Shown: positions 10,829 to 22,155, counted from the stretch's first letter. The stretch is DNA of 64,000 bases from Cercospora beticola (GCF_033473495.1 NC_088935.1:3410001-3474000), one strand, 5' to 3'. A program made the numbers and translations. The notes: generated by a model from the letters alone, not told the origin.

Positions 10829-12594
10829 TCAGCTGGCATTACCCACTTCAACGGGTCTGGATTCCCGACTGAAGTCACGCAAAGGATATCCGTCTTTGGT
10901 CTCCTGCTGCTGTTGCGAATGAAGTGGGTATTCAGACTCGGATACATGACTTAGTGTCCTCATACTCCTGCCATCTCCTTCGATGTTGTGGAGGTCCGAA
11001 TGGTCTTGCATCCCAGGCTTGATTTCTCGAATGACCTCGACGTAGTCGTATGCGAATTCGCCCAGTTCTGCGTCGTCCATGCCAGTATCTTCCTCTGCTG
11101 GACTCGCTCGTAGTTTAAGAGCCGGAACCCAGCGCGATATAAAGGATATCAATATCAATATCAGGACTGTCATGGTGAATGAGTACGCCATGCCAGTCAC
11201 TGTATCCGCTAATTGAATAGCTAATTGAATCCAGTGGCGGTTCAGCCAGCCTCCAGAAATTCTGGTGGAGCCATCCAGATGAGCGATGTAGTCGGCCGCG
11301 AAGATACCAGTCAGCAGGTTGCCCAGGATGCCGCCCACACCGTGTACAGCGAAAATGTCCAAAGCATCGTCTGCACCCAGGTAGTACTTCAGCTGGGTTG
11401 CGAAATTGCATCCAATTCCAGCACAGAGGCCATAGATGACAGCGGCCCAGGGAGGAACATACCCACTACCAGGAGTAATACAAACGAGGCCGCTGACGAC
11501 ACCAGAGCAGAACCCAACTACGCTCCATTTTCTCTCGAGACGATAGTCGACAAGACACCAGGTCACTCCTCCGACGCACGCGGAGAGGTTGGTCACTAGT
11601 GCAGCCATGATAGCTCGGAGATTCGCACTGAGCGCGCTGCCAGCATTGAACCCAAACCAGCCCACCCAAAGGAAGACGGTGCCGATCACGATGAAGGTGA
11701 TGTTGTGTGGACGATAATTGAGGGCATGAGTGCCATGACCGGCTCGTTTGCCCAGGATGTAACTGTGGTACAGTCAGAGAGTGCTGACTTGCTTCCGCCC
11801 GCCGCTGTCGTACCGAGGGGCTGAATGTGGGAAAGCAGATCTGATGCTTGTGATGGCGAGCGAGCGGAGAAAGACTTACGAGTACGCGAGCGCAGCTGAT
11901 CCGCTGGCAATATGGACTGGTGTGCCACCCGCAAAGTCCAGACCTCCGAGTCGATATGACCACCCTGCCGGATTCCACGTCCAGCACGCTAGTGGATCGT
12001 AGACGACAGTCGTCCATATGAACATGAACACAACGCATGGCAACATCCTGCCCCGCTCGCTGACGGCTCCAGATGCCAAGGCGACGGTGATGCATGCGAA
12101 CATGCCTTGATATACGCAATATAGAAGGTCAGGAATTCGAGACGAACCCACTGACGGGCGAGCGAGCACGTTGCGTAGGCCCACATTGGAGAGGTCGCCA
12201 ATGTATGATGACGCTGTATGGCTGAATGCGAGTGAGTAGCCCCAGAGGAACCATTGAAAGCTGACCACCGACACGGCCATGACGCTCAGCCATATCAGCG
12301 AGAGGGCAGACTTGCGGCGAGCAAGACCCGAGTAGAAGAAGCTGTGTGATTGTCAGCACTGGCTGAAGTGGCGCAGGTGTAGTGAAGCGACTCACCCAAC
12401 ACCAGGTATCATGAGCAAGACCAACGCCGTGGCGACGATGACCCACGCCATGTCTCCACTCTCGTAGGCCACATTGACTGCGAGGTGGTTAGCACCTGCC
12501 GCCTGGATTGAAGTGCGGTGCGTGGAGACGAACGATCCTGCGTCAGCGAGTCGCCGCCTGTGGCGGCATTGTCGTCGTACTTGATCAAAGTCAT
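10829..12594 (-). CDS. ammonium transporter (Amt/Mep family)
   Basis: Four exons: 12534-12594, 12396-12477, 11880-12341, 10829-11762; 512 aa. The first junctions rebuild the Mep N-terminus GGDSLTQD-LNVAYESGDMAW and MIPGVG-FFYSGLARRKSAL. Both pore histidines are visible, in GGTPVHIASG and FAVHGVGG, as is the long run of membrane helices expected of the 11-helix fold (GTVFLWVGWFGFNAGSAL, then YGLCAGIG). After the last helix (ISRWVPALKL) comes a cytosolic tail of about 100 residues rich in Asp/Glu and Ser, typical of fungal Mep proteins and usually the site of nitrogen-source control. The product imports ammonium at the plasma membrane. The first intron has a weak donor (GTTCGT) but is required by the frame. 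Confidence 0.92.
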
Positions 12595-14042
12595 GTTGTT
12601 TCGTGCTCGCTCGGCGGCATGTGCAGTGTCGGTGATATCCTGAAAGTGCAGTGAGGTGTGATGCCCGTGGCAGATTAATTTTGTTCGAAACTCAGGGCCG
12701 CGCTGCAGTGCACCACATGCGTGTAAGCAGATGAGGATTCGCCAGGCGGAAGCGGCTTCGTTGCGCCGCCGTTACGGGGATGGAAGGCCAGCAGCTGCGA
12801 AGGGAGCGCTGCAGCACTCAAATGCTGGGAGAGGCGTTGGCAGAAGGCGGCGCGCGAGGACGTAGCGAGAGAGGGTGTTTATCTCGACAGCAGACGGTGG
12901 AGCAGCGCGAAGGATGAAGACGCACTCTGCGTGGCGTTTTCTCGAACGGCCAGGCGAACGTCGTCTACTTGCTGCCGGTGAGAGGCGTCTGTCGCCAGCT
13001 CGCCCCACGGCCGCTCGTTCGAGGGTCATCGTGGCCATTGCCCAATACTGTCCTCCGCACCGCCGTGCCCTCTCAATCTGAAGCTGCGCTCGCGCATTGG
13101 GAGCCTGCGCCGATCCCCGACGCGTCCAGAGTGTTGGGAGTGCCAGGCTTGACACCTGCAGACGCGAGCAGATGCAGTCGGATTTCACGCACAGCCTGCC
13201 GAAAGCGCCCAGCCACTAACTTTAACTACCTCCTAGTCTTATCGCAGGCGCCCTGGCCAATCACACGCCGGCTGCCCCTGCCGACGTTCTGCACGCCGAC
13301 GGGGAAGGAACGAAGGCGAGTGCATCCCACTCCTCCGAGGAACCACTCGCGCCATGGATTCGCTCATTGCGAGCCTCTCCGAAGGCGTGATGTGAAGACC
13401 CTGGATGCAACGTCCGACATCCAACAGTCTTCACTGGAGACTGGAGGGTCATCCCGTGCATCCCACAGCCAGCTGCACCTGTCAAACACTCTTCGACGTG
13501 CTGGCAGTGATTCGTTGCATTCGAGCATCTTCAGCACTACAGACACCGATGTGAGTGACGTGACAGTTGCGGGCATGCTGCGTCGACAACAGGATCACCG
13601 CGACAGGCCGAGGCGTTTTATCCGAGACGTCACCACCCGTCAAGTTAGGACGAGGCTCGCAGACACTCATTGCCAGAATCAAATCGATGTAATCGTGTCG
13701 CCGGAAATTGAGAATGCTTTCGAGGCACTGAGAGTACCGACGCCGCATTCGAGGCTTCATAGTCATTGTTGAGGTCCCAGAGCTGCATTTCTCCAATCGC
13801 TCGGATTCTCCAATGGCGCCCTACTGCCGGAAAGCAAAACAGAAACCAGGATTGAGACACCGTAATCCTCTGACGAGGCTGTTCGAGTGCCCTTTCGATC
13901 CTCTCATCTCCACCATGTGCTGTGCAGCTAAGGCGCTCCGTCTCGGCAAGAGCGGCGTCTGCGTGATCAACTTCGCAAGAGAGATCACAAAGTAAGCGCG
14001 TTTACTGGTTTCCATTTTGCTGTCCTCATATAAGCCATGCAC
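12595..14042. other. long GC-rich intergenic region
   Basis: 1.45 kb upstream of the transporter and downstream of the lipase, both on the minus strand. Two HGATAR-type sites (AGATAA on minus at 12879-12884; CGATAA on minus at 13239-13244) could bind an AreA-type GATA factor, in keeping with nitrogen control of an ammonium permease, but such sites are common. Serine-rich open frames around 13360-13770 lack a convincing start and any domain. Repeat family A fragments lie at 13815-13850 and 13933-14025. Confidence 0.4.
13933..14025. repeat. dispersed repeat family A, copy 1
   Basis: Aligns over about 92 bp with 38272-38362, sharing CGCTC-GTCTCG, TTCGC-AGAGAGATC, AAGT-AGCG and ATTTT-CTG. Several differences are G in the other copy and A here. 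A further stretch just upstream (13815-13850) matches 36285-36320 (CCCTACTGCCG, AAGC-AAACAG, AGGA). It lies just 3' of the lipase stop. Confidence 0.4.
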
Positions 14043-16336
14043 CTACCCTCGCAACTTCACAGGCTCTGTGTCTTCGGTACCCTCGGCAGTCTCGTGCTCC
14101 TTCACATCTGCCTTCGACTTGCCAGTAGTGCGCTCCAGATACTTCTCGACACTTTCCTTGGCGGGTTTATGGTGTAGCCAGACCTCGTCTCCAGGCTCCG
14201 GCTCTTTACCCTGCCGCTTGTCCTCGGCACGCCGTAAATGCCGGAAGAGCTTCGGACTGAGTCGATAGAGCCATTCGTGTGGGATTCGAAGGCGAGCGGC
14301 CAGCCATTTCTCATCTTTCGGCTTGTGGAGGAAATTCGTAGCGATACGCTCCAATGGGTTGAGAGGCTGTTCCAGTAACTTCTCATTGTTGAACGCTCTG
14401 TTCACCATCGCCATATCCTTGGGCAGGACCTGGTTGAGGAACTCTAGACTGGCATTGATGTTGAGATCAAGCGCTCGTTGCGGATCTGCAGTCATCTTCA
14501 GGAACAGTGAGCACACGTTGCGGTATAGGAGGCTGAAGTCGGACTGCGAGATGTGTACGGTCCCTCTGATGGTCATCAGCCACGCCGGGCACGACCACGG
14601 CTCACTCTCCGCCTCCTTTACAATTGATTCGACCAGCTCGAAATTCTGGGGCCAGTATGTAAAAGCTTCCGAATTGATGGCAAGCAATGGTGCGCTGACT
14701 CGATCGTCAGGTCTTCCGTCTGCGTCAATGAGACGAGTTCCGGCTCCCCAGATGTCATAGATGATGCCCTGAGAGACATAAGTGAAGCGGTCTCTCCTTC
14801 TCAAAATGTCGACGACAGTGGCACCGCCGAACGAATGGCCTGCTACCGTGACGTGATCCAGTCTCGCGCGACCTTTCCATCTCGCCCAGTCGATTGTTTG
14901 CAAACCATGAGAAGAGCCTCCCTTGTGGCCTTTGACCCTCAAATTCCGTTGAGCGATCAGGTTGCCGTTGCCTGAGACAATCTCTCTAAGAACTGCGACG
15001 GCTTCTTCCACCTCGGCTAGGCGTAGGTCCTTCTGAGCGTCACGCAACTCTGTGTCAACACCACTCTCATTTCGTGGTGAGGTGTCAAGAGGATTGTCCT
15101 TGGGAAAGACATAGTCGATCACAGTGTAGCCGCGCTCTCTCTCATAGGCAAGGTGATCTATTTCCCCTCTAGCCTCCAGATCGGCCATGCTGCCCTCACC
15201 TTGCTTTGGATAGTTGACATAAGTTCGGGGTCCTGATCCATCGCGATGCTCAATGGCGACCACGATGTGCCCATAGCTACTGAGCTCTCCACAGATAGAT
15301 GAGTACATTGTCCTCGTGCCGCCTAATCCGTCTAAAGCTAAGCGTCAGTCTTGTCTCGAACAGATGGACGCTCCAGGCTGCCGCGTGGTCGAGGGATCGG
15401 CGGAGACGATCGCAGTCGGTGGTCATGGAGACAAGGAAGGAGAAGTTTGTTCCCACAGGATACTTACGGCTGAAAATGATGACCGGAAACACCGGCTCTT
15501 CACAAGCTTCTTCCTTCGGCTTGGAGCTAGCATTGTACGTGGCCTTTATGTCCTCACTCTGGGTGTCCACGGCGGGAGCCCAGAATGTAGCCAGAGGCGC
15601 GTTCCGGAACGCTGGTAGTTTGGTGAACATTGCAGTCGCCATGAGTCCCATGCCGAGATTGCCTAAGCCTGCGAATTTTGAGTATCTAGAAGTGCTGATC
15701 AGGATCTGGGCGCAATCCAGGAGCTACGTCGCAATGGGACATGGTGCGCAGAAGAGACTCACCCTTGAGCAATACCTAATCGCGGCCTGCCTAGCCTGAG
15801 AGGTGATCAGCAACGGAATTTGATTACTGTGAAACATACTCACCACAGCTCTCTGGAGAACTTGCTGCTCGTCTGGGGCAGCTTCTCCTCTTGATCAATG
15901 GCAGCAGGATAATAAATTGTCATCAGGACAGTCTCAAGCTGCAGAATGTGCCGTTTGTGACGAGTAATGTGCGAGAATGTCTGAGGATTGGCAGCGGGCA
16001 CCTCAATCTCCATAGTACCAACTGGATATGGCCCAGTGTAAGCGGGTAACGTCTTGCCCGGGATCCTGCATTTGGCGTCTCAGCAGGCAAAAAGGCAGGT
16101 GAAGTCGACTTGCGATTGTTGTTTTCCGTACCAGGGACTGTCGCGTATGCCATGTGGAGCACGCCATTTTGGCTTCTTTGCTCTCGGTGGTCGAGTGGCT
16201 TGCTCTGCACCCAAACTGGGATGACTTGGGGGCAGCGTCGTGCTCATGGCACAGAGTTCGCTCGGGTGCAACAAGTGCGTGGCGCTCAATCCCGTGGGTC
16301 ACTCACGGCTGTTTCACTAGTATCGGTGGGCGTCAT
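14043..16336 (-). CDS. platelet-activating factor acetylhydrolase-like lipase
   Basis: Six exons: 16307-16336, 16132-16175, 15844-16065, 15763-15795, 15468-15685, 14043-15331; 611 aa. Family landmarks in order: LPAYTGPYPVGTMEIEVP near the N-terminus, WLGRPRLGIAQG formed across exons 3 and 4, FSHGLGGTRTMYSS (oxyanion hole), VVAIEHRDGSG, then the nucleophile elbow VAGHSFGGATVV. The Asp/His partners would lie further on (candidate TIRGTVHISQSDF for the His). PAF-AH family enzymes hydrolyse short sn-2 acyl chains of phospholipids. No signal peptide is seen, so the enzyme is probably cytosolic. A charged C-terminal tail of about 60 residues (KESVEKYLERTTGK onward) extends past the fold. The first two small exons rest on splice signals and frame only and are less certain. 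Confidence 0.85.
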
Positions 16337-16838
16337 GGTCCTTTGAGGGCGGATTGGCGTCGTACAGACTGAACGTGATGCCAGAAGCGAAACGGAAAAG
16401 ATGGTGGTAGTAGTAGCTCTGCAGTGACGTAGGCAGCGACACCACCAGTCGATCCTGCGGGCGTGGCGCGGCGCGTGTCTGCAGTGGCACGGAGCACGCG
16501 TAGGGCTGAGTCTCTGAGAAAGGACCGCACGTGGCCGGCAGAAGACCTTCCCTTGCGTGCACCCTACAATGCCATTTTGCGGAGACTGGGCCGCTGTCTT
16601 CACTTCATCTGCACCTGCACCTGCACTTGCCCGCCGCGCGTGTTGTTGATGCGCGACCGTTGCCGGCCCCGGCCCCCGCCATGTCGCGTTGTTGTGAGCA
16701 CAAAGCTCCGCTGGCCAGTCGCGCCTTGACTTGACTTGGCTCTTCCGCCAATCCACCAACTCCGACTCCGACATCACCACCACCAACCACATCCTCCACC
16801 ACCACAACGCGGTGGCTCCATCCACAGACAAGAACACC
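16337..16838. promoter_or_regulatory. divergent promoter of lipase and splicing-factor genes
   Basis: 502 bp between divergent starts at 16336 (-) and 16839 (+), GC-rich with a CACC/CCAC-rich leader (about 16760-16810) before the + strand ATG. No TATA box is evident. Confidence 0.45.
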
Positions 16839-18239
16839 ATGGCGCCACGTGCAACCTTCCCAGACAACCCGGACGCCTTCGCCGGCGACCCGCGCATTTC
16901 TTGGTCCAAAGAAAAGGGCACCTACATTCTCGAGGACGAGAATGAGGTCGAATGGGAATGGCTCGCTCGTGTCAACAAGTGGTCCGAGACGGTACCAATC
17001 CTCACTGCGTGTCCATGTGCGTGTCCGCGCGACAGAACACTAACCTCGAGTCGCCGACTAGATTGACGAAGATGCAATGAGGCGCCAAGCCGAGATCTAC
17101 ATGGTGCCGGGGGTCGATGAGAACGCTCCAGGTGTCGACCCAGTCAAGAAGAGAAAGGCTGCTCAGGATCAGGCAAGCTTTAGCGCCATATTACTCGAAT
17201 GCTGTGTTCACTGACCTCACGACAGTCAGAGTCAAACAAGAAGGCCAAGGCCGGTCCTGCTGTCGGCGACGCCACCACCAATGCCATTGCCAATGCCAGC
17301 GCCTCTGCCGGATCCAATGCCAACGCCGCCTCCTCTGCCGCTGTGAACGACAATGCCGATGCCGCCGCCACCGCCGCGCCAGCCGCTGCTCCGTCGAAGC
17401 CATCGACGGCCATCTTCGTGTCGGGCCTGCCACTGGATACTGACGACGGTGAAGTTAGGGACTGTTTCTGCAAGTTCGGTATCATCCAGGAGAGCGTCGA
17501 CGGCAATAAACAACGCATCAAGCTGTATCGCGACGAGCACGGCGACCTGACAGGCGAGGCGCTAGTCATATTCCTCAAGCCCGAGAGCGTCCGCATCGCC
17601 ATCGACATGCAGGATGGCTTTGAGTTTCCCCGCGACTTCGGTCTTCCGACAGGACCCATCAGTGTCCAAGTGGCTGATCACAGCTATAAGAAGACAAATG
17701 ACGACACTGCTGCCCCGAGCAAGAGCTCGACCAAGAAGTCCAAGCCATCGAAGGCGCAGACAAAGAAGAAAGCCGAAGAGATGAACAGTCGGTTGAATGA
17801 CTGGTCTGACGACGACCTCGGCACTGTTCAGCAGCCTGCACGCCGCAGCGACAAGATTGCTGTCTTGAAGGGTGTTTTTCTGCGCAAGGAGCTGGAGGAA
17901 GATCCCGAGCTGCTGTCCGAACTCATGGAGGATATGCAGGAGGATGCGGTCAATTACGGTGTCGTCAAGAACATCACCATCTTCGATCTCGAGGAGGATG
18001 GCATCGTCACGATTCGTTTCGCAAGCGTTGATGCTGCTCGTGCCTGCGTGGCAAAGAACAACGGCAGGATCTTTGACGGACGCAGACTGGTGGCTTCCAT
18101 CGCAACGGGTGACGAGAAGTTCCAGAAGTCACGCAAGGCGGACAAAGACAAGGATGCCGAGGAGGCTAAGCGTCTCGAAGAGTACAGCAAGTACATTGAG
18201 GGAAAGAACGGCGGTCAAGACGGAGGCGCAAACTCATAG
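16839..18239 (+). CDS. Tat-SF1/Cus2-like splicing factor with two RRMs
   Basis: Three exons, 16839-16991, 17062-17172, 17226-18239; 425 aa. An N-terminal WSKEKGTYILEDENEVEWEW segment is typical of the family. After an Ala/Asn-rich linker, a first RRM spans about residues 147-225 (IFVSGLPLD..., ALVIFLKPESV). A C-terminal RRM of the UHM type spans about residues 300-390 (VLKGVF, long acidic helix, VTIRFAS) and ends in the R-x-F signature GRIFDGR. Family members (human HTATSF1, yeast Cus2) chaperone U2 snRNP by binding SF3B1 ULMs in the nucleus. The second intron starts GC (17173-17225), with no GT alternative that keeps the frame. A Lys-rich tail follows RRM2. Confidence 0.9.
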
Positions 18240-19250
18240 GTTGAACATTCTCAGACGCTTTGCCGCACTTCGTATAGGGTTGAGCGTGGCGTTCAGGATT
18301 GCACTGCATGGAAATCACACCACATCGCGACACACAATGGCGCGAACTATAGCATGAAATGAGAGCGACTGCCTTCGGGCAGCAAAATGAAAAGTGAGAA
18401 ACATCCTCACGTTGTGGTCTCTTATCGTGACCTTGAGTGCCTACCTAACTCGCTTCTTTGAACATGATGCCTCAGCTGCATTACGAAAGGCAGAGCTAAC
18501 GAGGATCCAAAAAGAGCACTCGATTTACTCCGGGCAGAGCGCGCAATATTAACCTGAATTCCTGTTCTGCTCTCCAATAGTGGAACGGTCACTGTGCACG
18601 TCGATGGCAACACGGCAGAGACAAGATGACTATAAACATAAAAGAGATCAACTACCTTCAAGGAAAAGCCACAAGGAGATTCAACCTCGCTCCGACATGT
18701 AGGCCTTAGCTACATTGCCCAAGGCAGAGATACGAGGATCCAACCAAAGAGCATTCCAATTGCACCGTGTTGAGTGCGCAGTATTGACTTGATTTCTGCT
18801 GTGCTACTCCAGTAATAGAGCGGTCACTGTGTACACTTATCATGACAAGGAAGAGAGACGATGACTGTGAAAGCAACAGAGGTAGAAATCGGAAAAAGAA
18901 AAGTCGGCATTATTGACCTTGATTTCTGCTCTGCTCTCCAACGGCAGAACAATCACTGTGGACGCTGATCATGATACGGAAGAGACACGATGAGATCGAA
19001 CACGATAGGGATGCCTATGGAAAGGGAAGGCTGAAAAATAGGGAAATTTCAAGACAGTTCAAGAAATTTGGTCAATTGATCATATCTCGTAGCCATTGAG
19101 CGCTAGCATGGAGAGACTTCGATAAGCCTCTACGACGAGCTTCCTCCCTTGCATCAGGTCTCCACTGCATCCACCTTGTCGGAAGCAGTTCTGCCTAGGT
19201 CGAGGGAATATCCGCTCCTGCCTTACTGCGCTTAGGATCGCATTGCGCCA
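18240..19250. other. intergenic region filled by degenerate tandem repeats
   Basis: 1 kb between the converging splicing-factor and con-10 genes. No coding sequence was found; most of it is the repeat array listed next. Confidence 0.5.
18474..19015. repeat. degenerate tandem repeat, about two and a half units
   Basis: Unit 1 (about 18474-18650) and unit 2 (about 18706-18885) share in order GGCAGAG, ACGAGGATCCAA, AAAGAGCA, GCGCA-TATT, TTCTG-TGCT, CTCCA-TA and GGTCACTGTG, then a GA-rich tail, offset by about 232 bp. Unit 3 (about 18904-19015) starts later in the repeat (ATTGACCTTGATTTCTGCTC, then AATCACTGTGGAC). The units differ by many substitutions and small gaps, so the duplication is old. 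Confidence 0.6.
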
Positions 19251-19652
19251 CTATTGCTTGACACGTCCATCAGGCTGGCCGTCCTTGCGGAGACCGTCAT
19301 TCTCTGGAGCCAAACCATTAGCTAAGGTGTTGAGAAGGGCCTAGTGTGAAGCATACCAGTTGGCTTGTAGTCACCTCCGCTGCTCCCGCTGTCATCGCTG
19401 GAGCCGCTTCCAGAGGTGTTACCACCCTTCTTGCCAGCTTCGACTGGGTCGATTTTTCCCTGGGCGAATTCTGGATTCTTTTAATCGATTGTAGTGTGAT
19501 AGGACGTTGCTATGGTATACTTACGGCCGGTGCCGACACGCTGGTCTGGCTGGCCGTCCTTGCGGAGACCATCGTGCTCTGGAGAAGACCATTAGTTGAG
19601 GTCGCGGATAGGTCCAAGGTGGAAGCATACCAGTTGGCTTGTAGTCAGACAT
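19251..19652 (-). CDS. con-10: conidiation-specific protein 10 homologue (con-10)
   Basis: Four short exons: 19631-19652, 19525-19578, 19357-19470, 19251-19303; 80 aa. The protein carries the KGG-type stress motif AGKKGGNTSGS flanked by two near-identical copies of DYKPT-E-[HN]-DGLRKDGQPD. Con-10 family proteins accumulate during conidiation and stress and are small and hydrophilic; their molecular role is not settled. Each DYKPT copy is split from its DGLRKDGQPD by an intron at the same codon, and the two introns (19579-19630 and 19304-19356) resemble each other, so a whole exon-intron-exon block was duplicated. All four junctions are in phase and each intron has a clear branch point. Confidence 0.88.
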
Positions 19653-19861
19653 GTTGATTGATGAAGTAGTGCTGGTTGGTTGTTTGGTTGGTTGAGTGTT
19701 GTAGTGTTCGATGGTGGATGAGGATGAAAAAGTCCTTGAAAGCGTTCGAGGACCGACTACTTATCCATTTCTCCAGGACTTCGAATACTCGATGACCGCT
19801 CTCGACGTAACTGCCATTGAACTCATCTGATGACACTGCTCTTCAGGAGTACGCATCATCT

Positions 19862-20044
19862 TCACACTTTTCCCCGCGATTGTATCATCTCCACCTCAGA
19901 TGAGCGATGTGATGCATCGCATATAGCCGACGTCAGGCTGACAACAACCAGGAGGACTCCAATCAACAGAAGACCAATCGTGGTACCGAGATGTTGGACC
20001 CCAGCCGTGCCAGCCTCAAGGTACGAGTTCCTGGCGACGTGCAT
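19862..20044 (-). CDS. possible small single-pass membrane protein
   Basis: A 60-residue frame with its own ATG, containing a hydrophobic run (TTIGLLLIGVLLVVVSLTSA) long enough for one membrane helix, with polar flanks. No family is recognised. It lies upstream of con-10 on the same strand. Short frames with a hydrophobic stretch can arise by chance, so this is a weak call. Confidence 0.2.
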   Translation of the reverse strand: MHVARNSYLEAGTAGVQHLGTTIGLLLIGVLLVVVSLTSAICDASHRSSEVEMIQSRGKV

Positions 20045-20718
20045 GATGAGATCGATCGTCCGCGCACGCTAGGCACACGATGGCAGATGCACGAATAGGC
20101 TTGTGATCCGGGGTCTGCATCATGCAGTCGTGCCTCGCGTGTAGAAGGCATTGGGAGCCGGAGCATAGAAACAAGCTTGTGACTAGTCGCATTAGTGGTC
20201 GTGGTGGTCAGATGGTAGGAGTGTAGGTTTGGGATGACTCTACGTGCTGCTTCATATGCTCGTCAATCCAACGTCAAGATGATTACATCTGTTGCGTACG
20301 ACTTGTGGAACTTCTACTATAGTCGAGTCAACTGTAGAACGCCAGAACGGTGACAGAAGTGATTGGCCGGTCGAGGTCAAGCAGGAGTCAAATCTCCAGT
20401 GCAGAGCCATCTGCATCGAGTTGCAGTCTGGATGAATGTGAGTAGCGGTCACTCTGCGGTCATGGAGGATCTGCTGTGAAGAGTGGTGTCGCTAACGGCT
20501 TTGAGAAAATTATGACCGCTTCATTCTAAAGCCCTGAAACTCTTGGATGCACGACCGAGCAGGAACGAGCACACGCGGCCGCTTGTTCTTTGCCAACTAC
20601 CACAATTTTCAAAGGCGGAAGAGTGGTGAGGTGCCTTTAATACTCTCGCTTCGTCCGATTCTCGTCCTCAATGGGCATGGTCACTGCTGTGTCCAGGGCC
20701 GGGCTTGTGAAGGGTTTC

Positions 20719-20920
20719 ATCGCCAGAAAGCACACTTTCTCCTGGCAGAACGGAGTCCACCTCGCGCACAAGGCTAGCCACGGCCGAAAGGTTCGACTGA
20801 GATGTTGCCTGGAGACATGCCCGCCGGCACAGTATCCTCTGAATTGAGCGAAAGGTTTCTGCTTCTTTATCTAGCCCCAGGTCGGAAAAGGTCCCGGCGT
20901 GTTTCGAAGGAGTGATTACC
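20719..20920. repeat. dispersed repeat family B, copy 2
   Basis: Aligns over about 200 bp with 39663-39860: both begin ATCGCCAG-A/C, then GCACAC-TTTCTCC, ATGCCCG, GGCAC, GCGAAAGGT-TCTGCT, CTTTAT-TAGCC, and end GTGTTTCG-AGGAG-GATT. On the minus strand both read as a decayed protein-like sequence sharing AETFR and CLxATSx. No intact frame links the copies. Confidence 0.55.
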
Positions 20921-21175
20921 ACCCTTCGCCGACAGCAGGAAAAATACCTGCACCTACAGGCAGGTATACCGTAAATGAGAACGAATACTTCAAATAGCTT
21001 CTGGCAAGCTCTGATGAAGAGACATGTGCAGAGTGCAGGTGGACGTGTCAAGCGCGTGTGCACACTGCCTGCCAAAAGTCGCGGTGTTTGCGGGGCGAAA
21101 TTCTTCGCAGCTTGCAGGCGCTCTCTGCAAGTAACCAACATCGAGCAGTTGTAGAAAATTGCTTGCGTGCCCACA

Positions 21176-21982
21176 ATGACAGCCATGGACGCTCGTTTCA
21201 CGAGGTCAATACTCGTGATCAATCCGAACACCACAAAAGCTATGACAGATGGACTTGTCCCGCTCGTTGATACGCTGGGTTTTCACACTGTAGGCTTCAG
21301 CACGCGAAAAAGGTACGTGCAAGACGCAAGAAGCTAACCACACGACTGCAAGACACGATTTGAATACTTTACTGCCCCTGGCGGAGTGCCTTCAATCAAC
21401 AATGAAGAAGATGCTGCCAAATCAGCCGAGTCCTGCCTGCCTGAGTTGAAGAAACGACTGGACGACTACGATGCTTTCCTCGTCTGCTGTTATTCCCAGC
21501 ACCCTCTGGTCCCTCAATTACGGCAGGCGCTGAAAGATTCCGGCCTTCAGAAACCCGTGACTGGGATTTTCGAAGCTTCTGTAGCGACAAGCTTGCAAGC
21601 CATCGACCTTGACCAGAAATTCGGCATTGTGTCAACAGGCTCGCAGTGGGAAGAGATTCTAGGTGATGCTGTGACGGCTTTGCTTGGTGGAAGTTCTGGC
21701 AGGTATGCGGGTTGCCGGACTACTGGATTGAACGCCGATCAGCTCCATACTGCCCCAAAGGATGAGGTCGATCAGAAGATGAAGGTCGCCGCGAAAAAGC
21801 TGCTGGAAGAAGGTGCGAAAGCTATTTGTCTTGGGTGTGCTGGTATGGCCGGTATGGACCAGACTGTTCGTGATGCTTGTATCGAAGCCCTTGGTGAGGA
21901 AGAAGGCCGCAGAATCAAGATATTCGACGGAGTGGTTGCTGGCGTCGCATTTTTGGAAGGCGCTCTGAGGTCTGGATTGTGA
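21176..21982 (+). CDS. Asp/Glu/hydantoin racemase family protein (Dcg1-like)
   Basis: Two exons, 21176-21289 and 21353-21982; 247 aa, the usual length. The N-terminal strand ILVINPNTTKAMTDGL is diagnostic, and the splice joins LGFHT to TRFEYFTAPGGVPSI. Two cysteine regions expected at the active site are present: FLVCCYSQHP and ICLGCAGMAGM. Yeast Dcg1 and relatives are nitrogen-regulated proteins near the allantoin pathway; related enzymes racemise Asp, Glu or hydantoins with a two-cysteine mechanism. The substrate here is unknown. The first of two in-frame ATGs (21176, 21185) is used. Neither neighbour suggests a pathway. Confidence 0.88.
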
Positions 21983-22155
21983 CGAAGTCTTTAGTTTCTC
22001 CCTCCTCGTAACATCGGCAGTAATCACGTGTCGTGTCTCAGACAGCTATCTCTAACGTCCTTGCCTCCTTTGCTAACACCAGGAGTGCGGGATGCCGCTG
22101 TTGCAGCGAACAGGCTGATCAAGAAGCAATCTTGCACTTGGCATACCAATCATAC

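Larger units (their letters stand above)
19653..21175. other. intergenic; con-10 promoter, repeat copy, no firm gene
   Basis: About 1.5 kb. Directly upstream of con-10 is a run of TTGGT/GGTTG repeats (about 19672-19692) in its probable leader. A 60-codon frame on the minus strand (19862-20044) has an ATG and one convincing hydrophobic segment (listed separately). Repeat family B copy 2 lies at 20719-20920. Confidence 0.4.

Noticed and set aside
12969..13772. 267-codon + strand frame between the ammonium transporter and the lipase
   Set aside because: Starts with a non-ATG codon, has no domain, and its composition is that of GC-rich noncoding DNA; the Ser-rich right half was considered as a relic but nothing supports expression.
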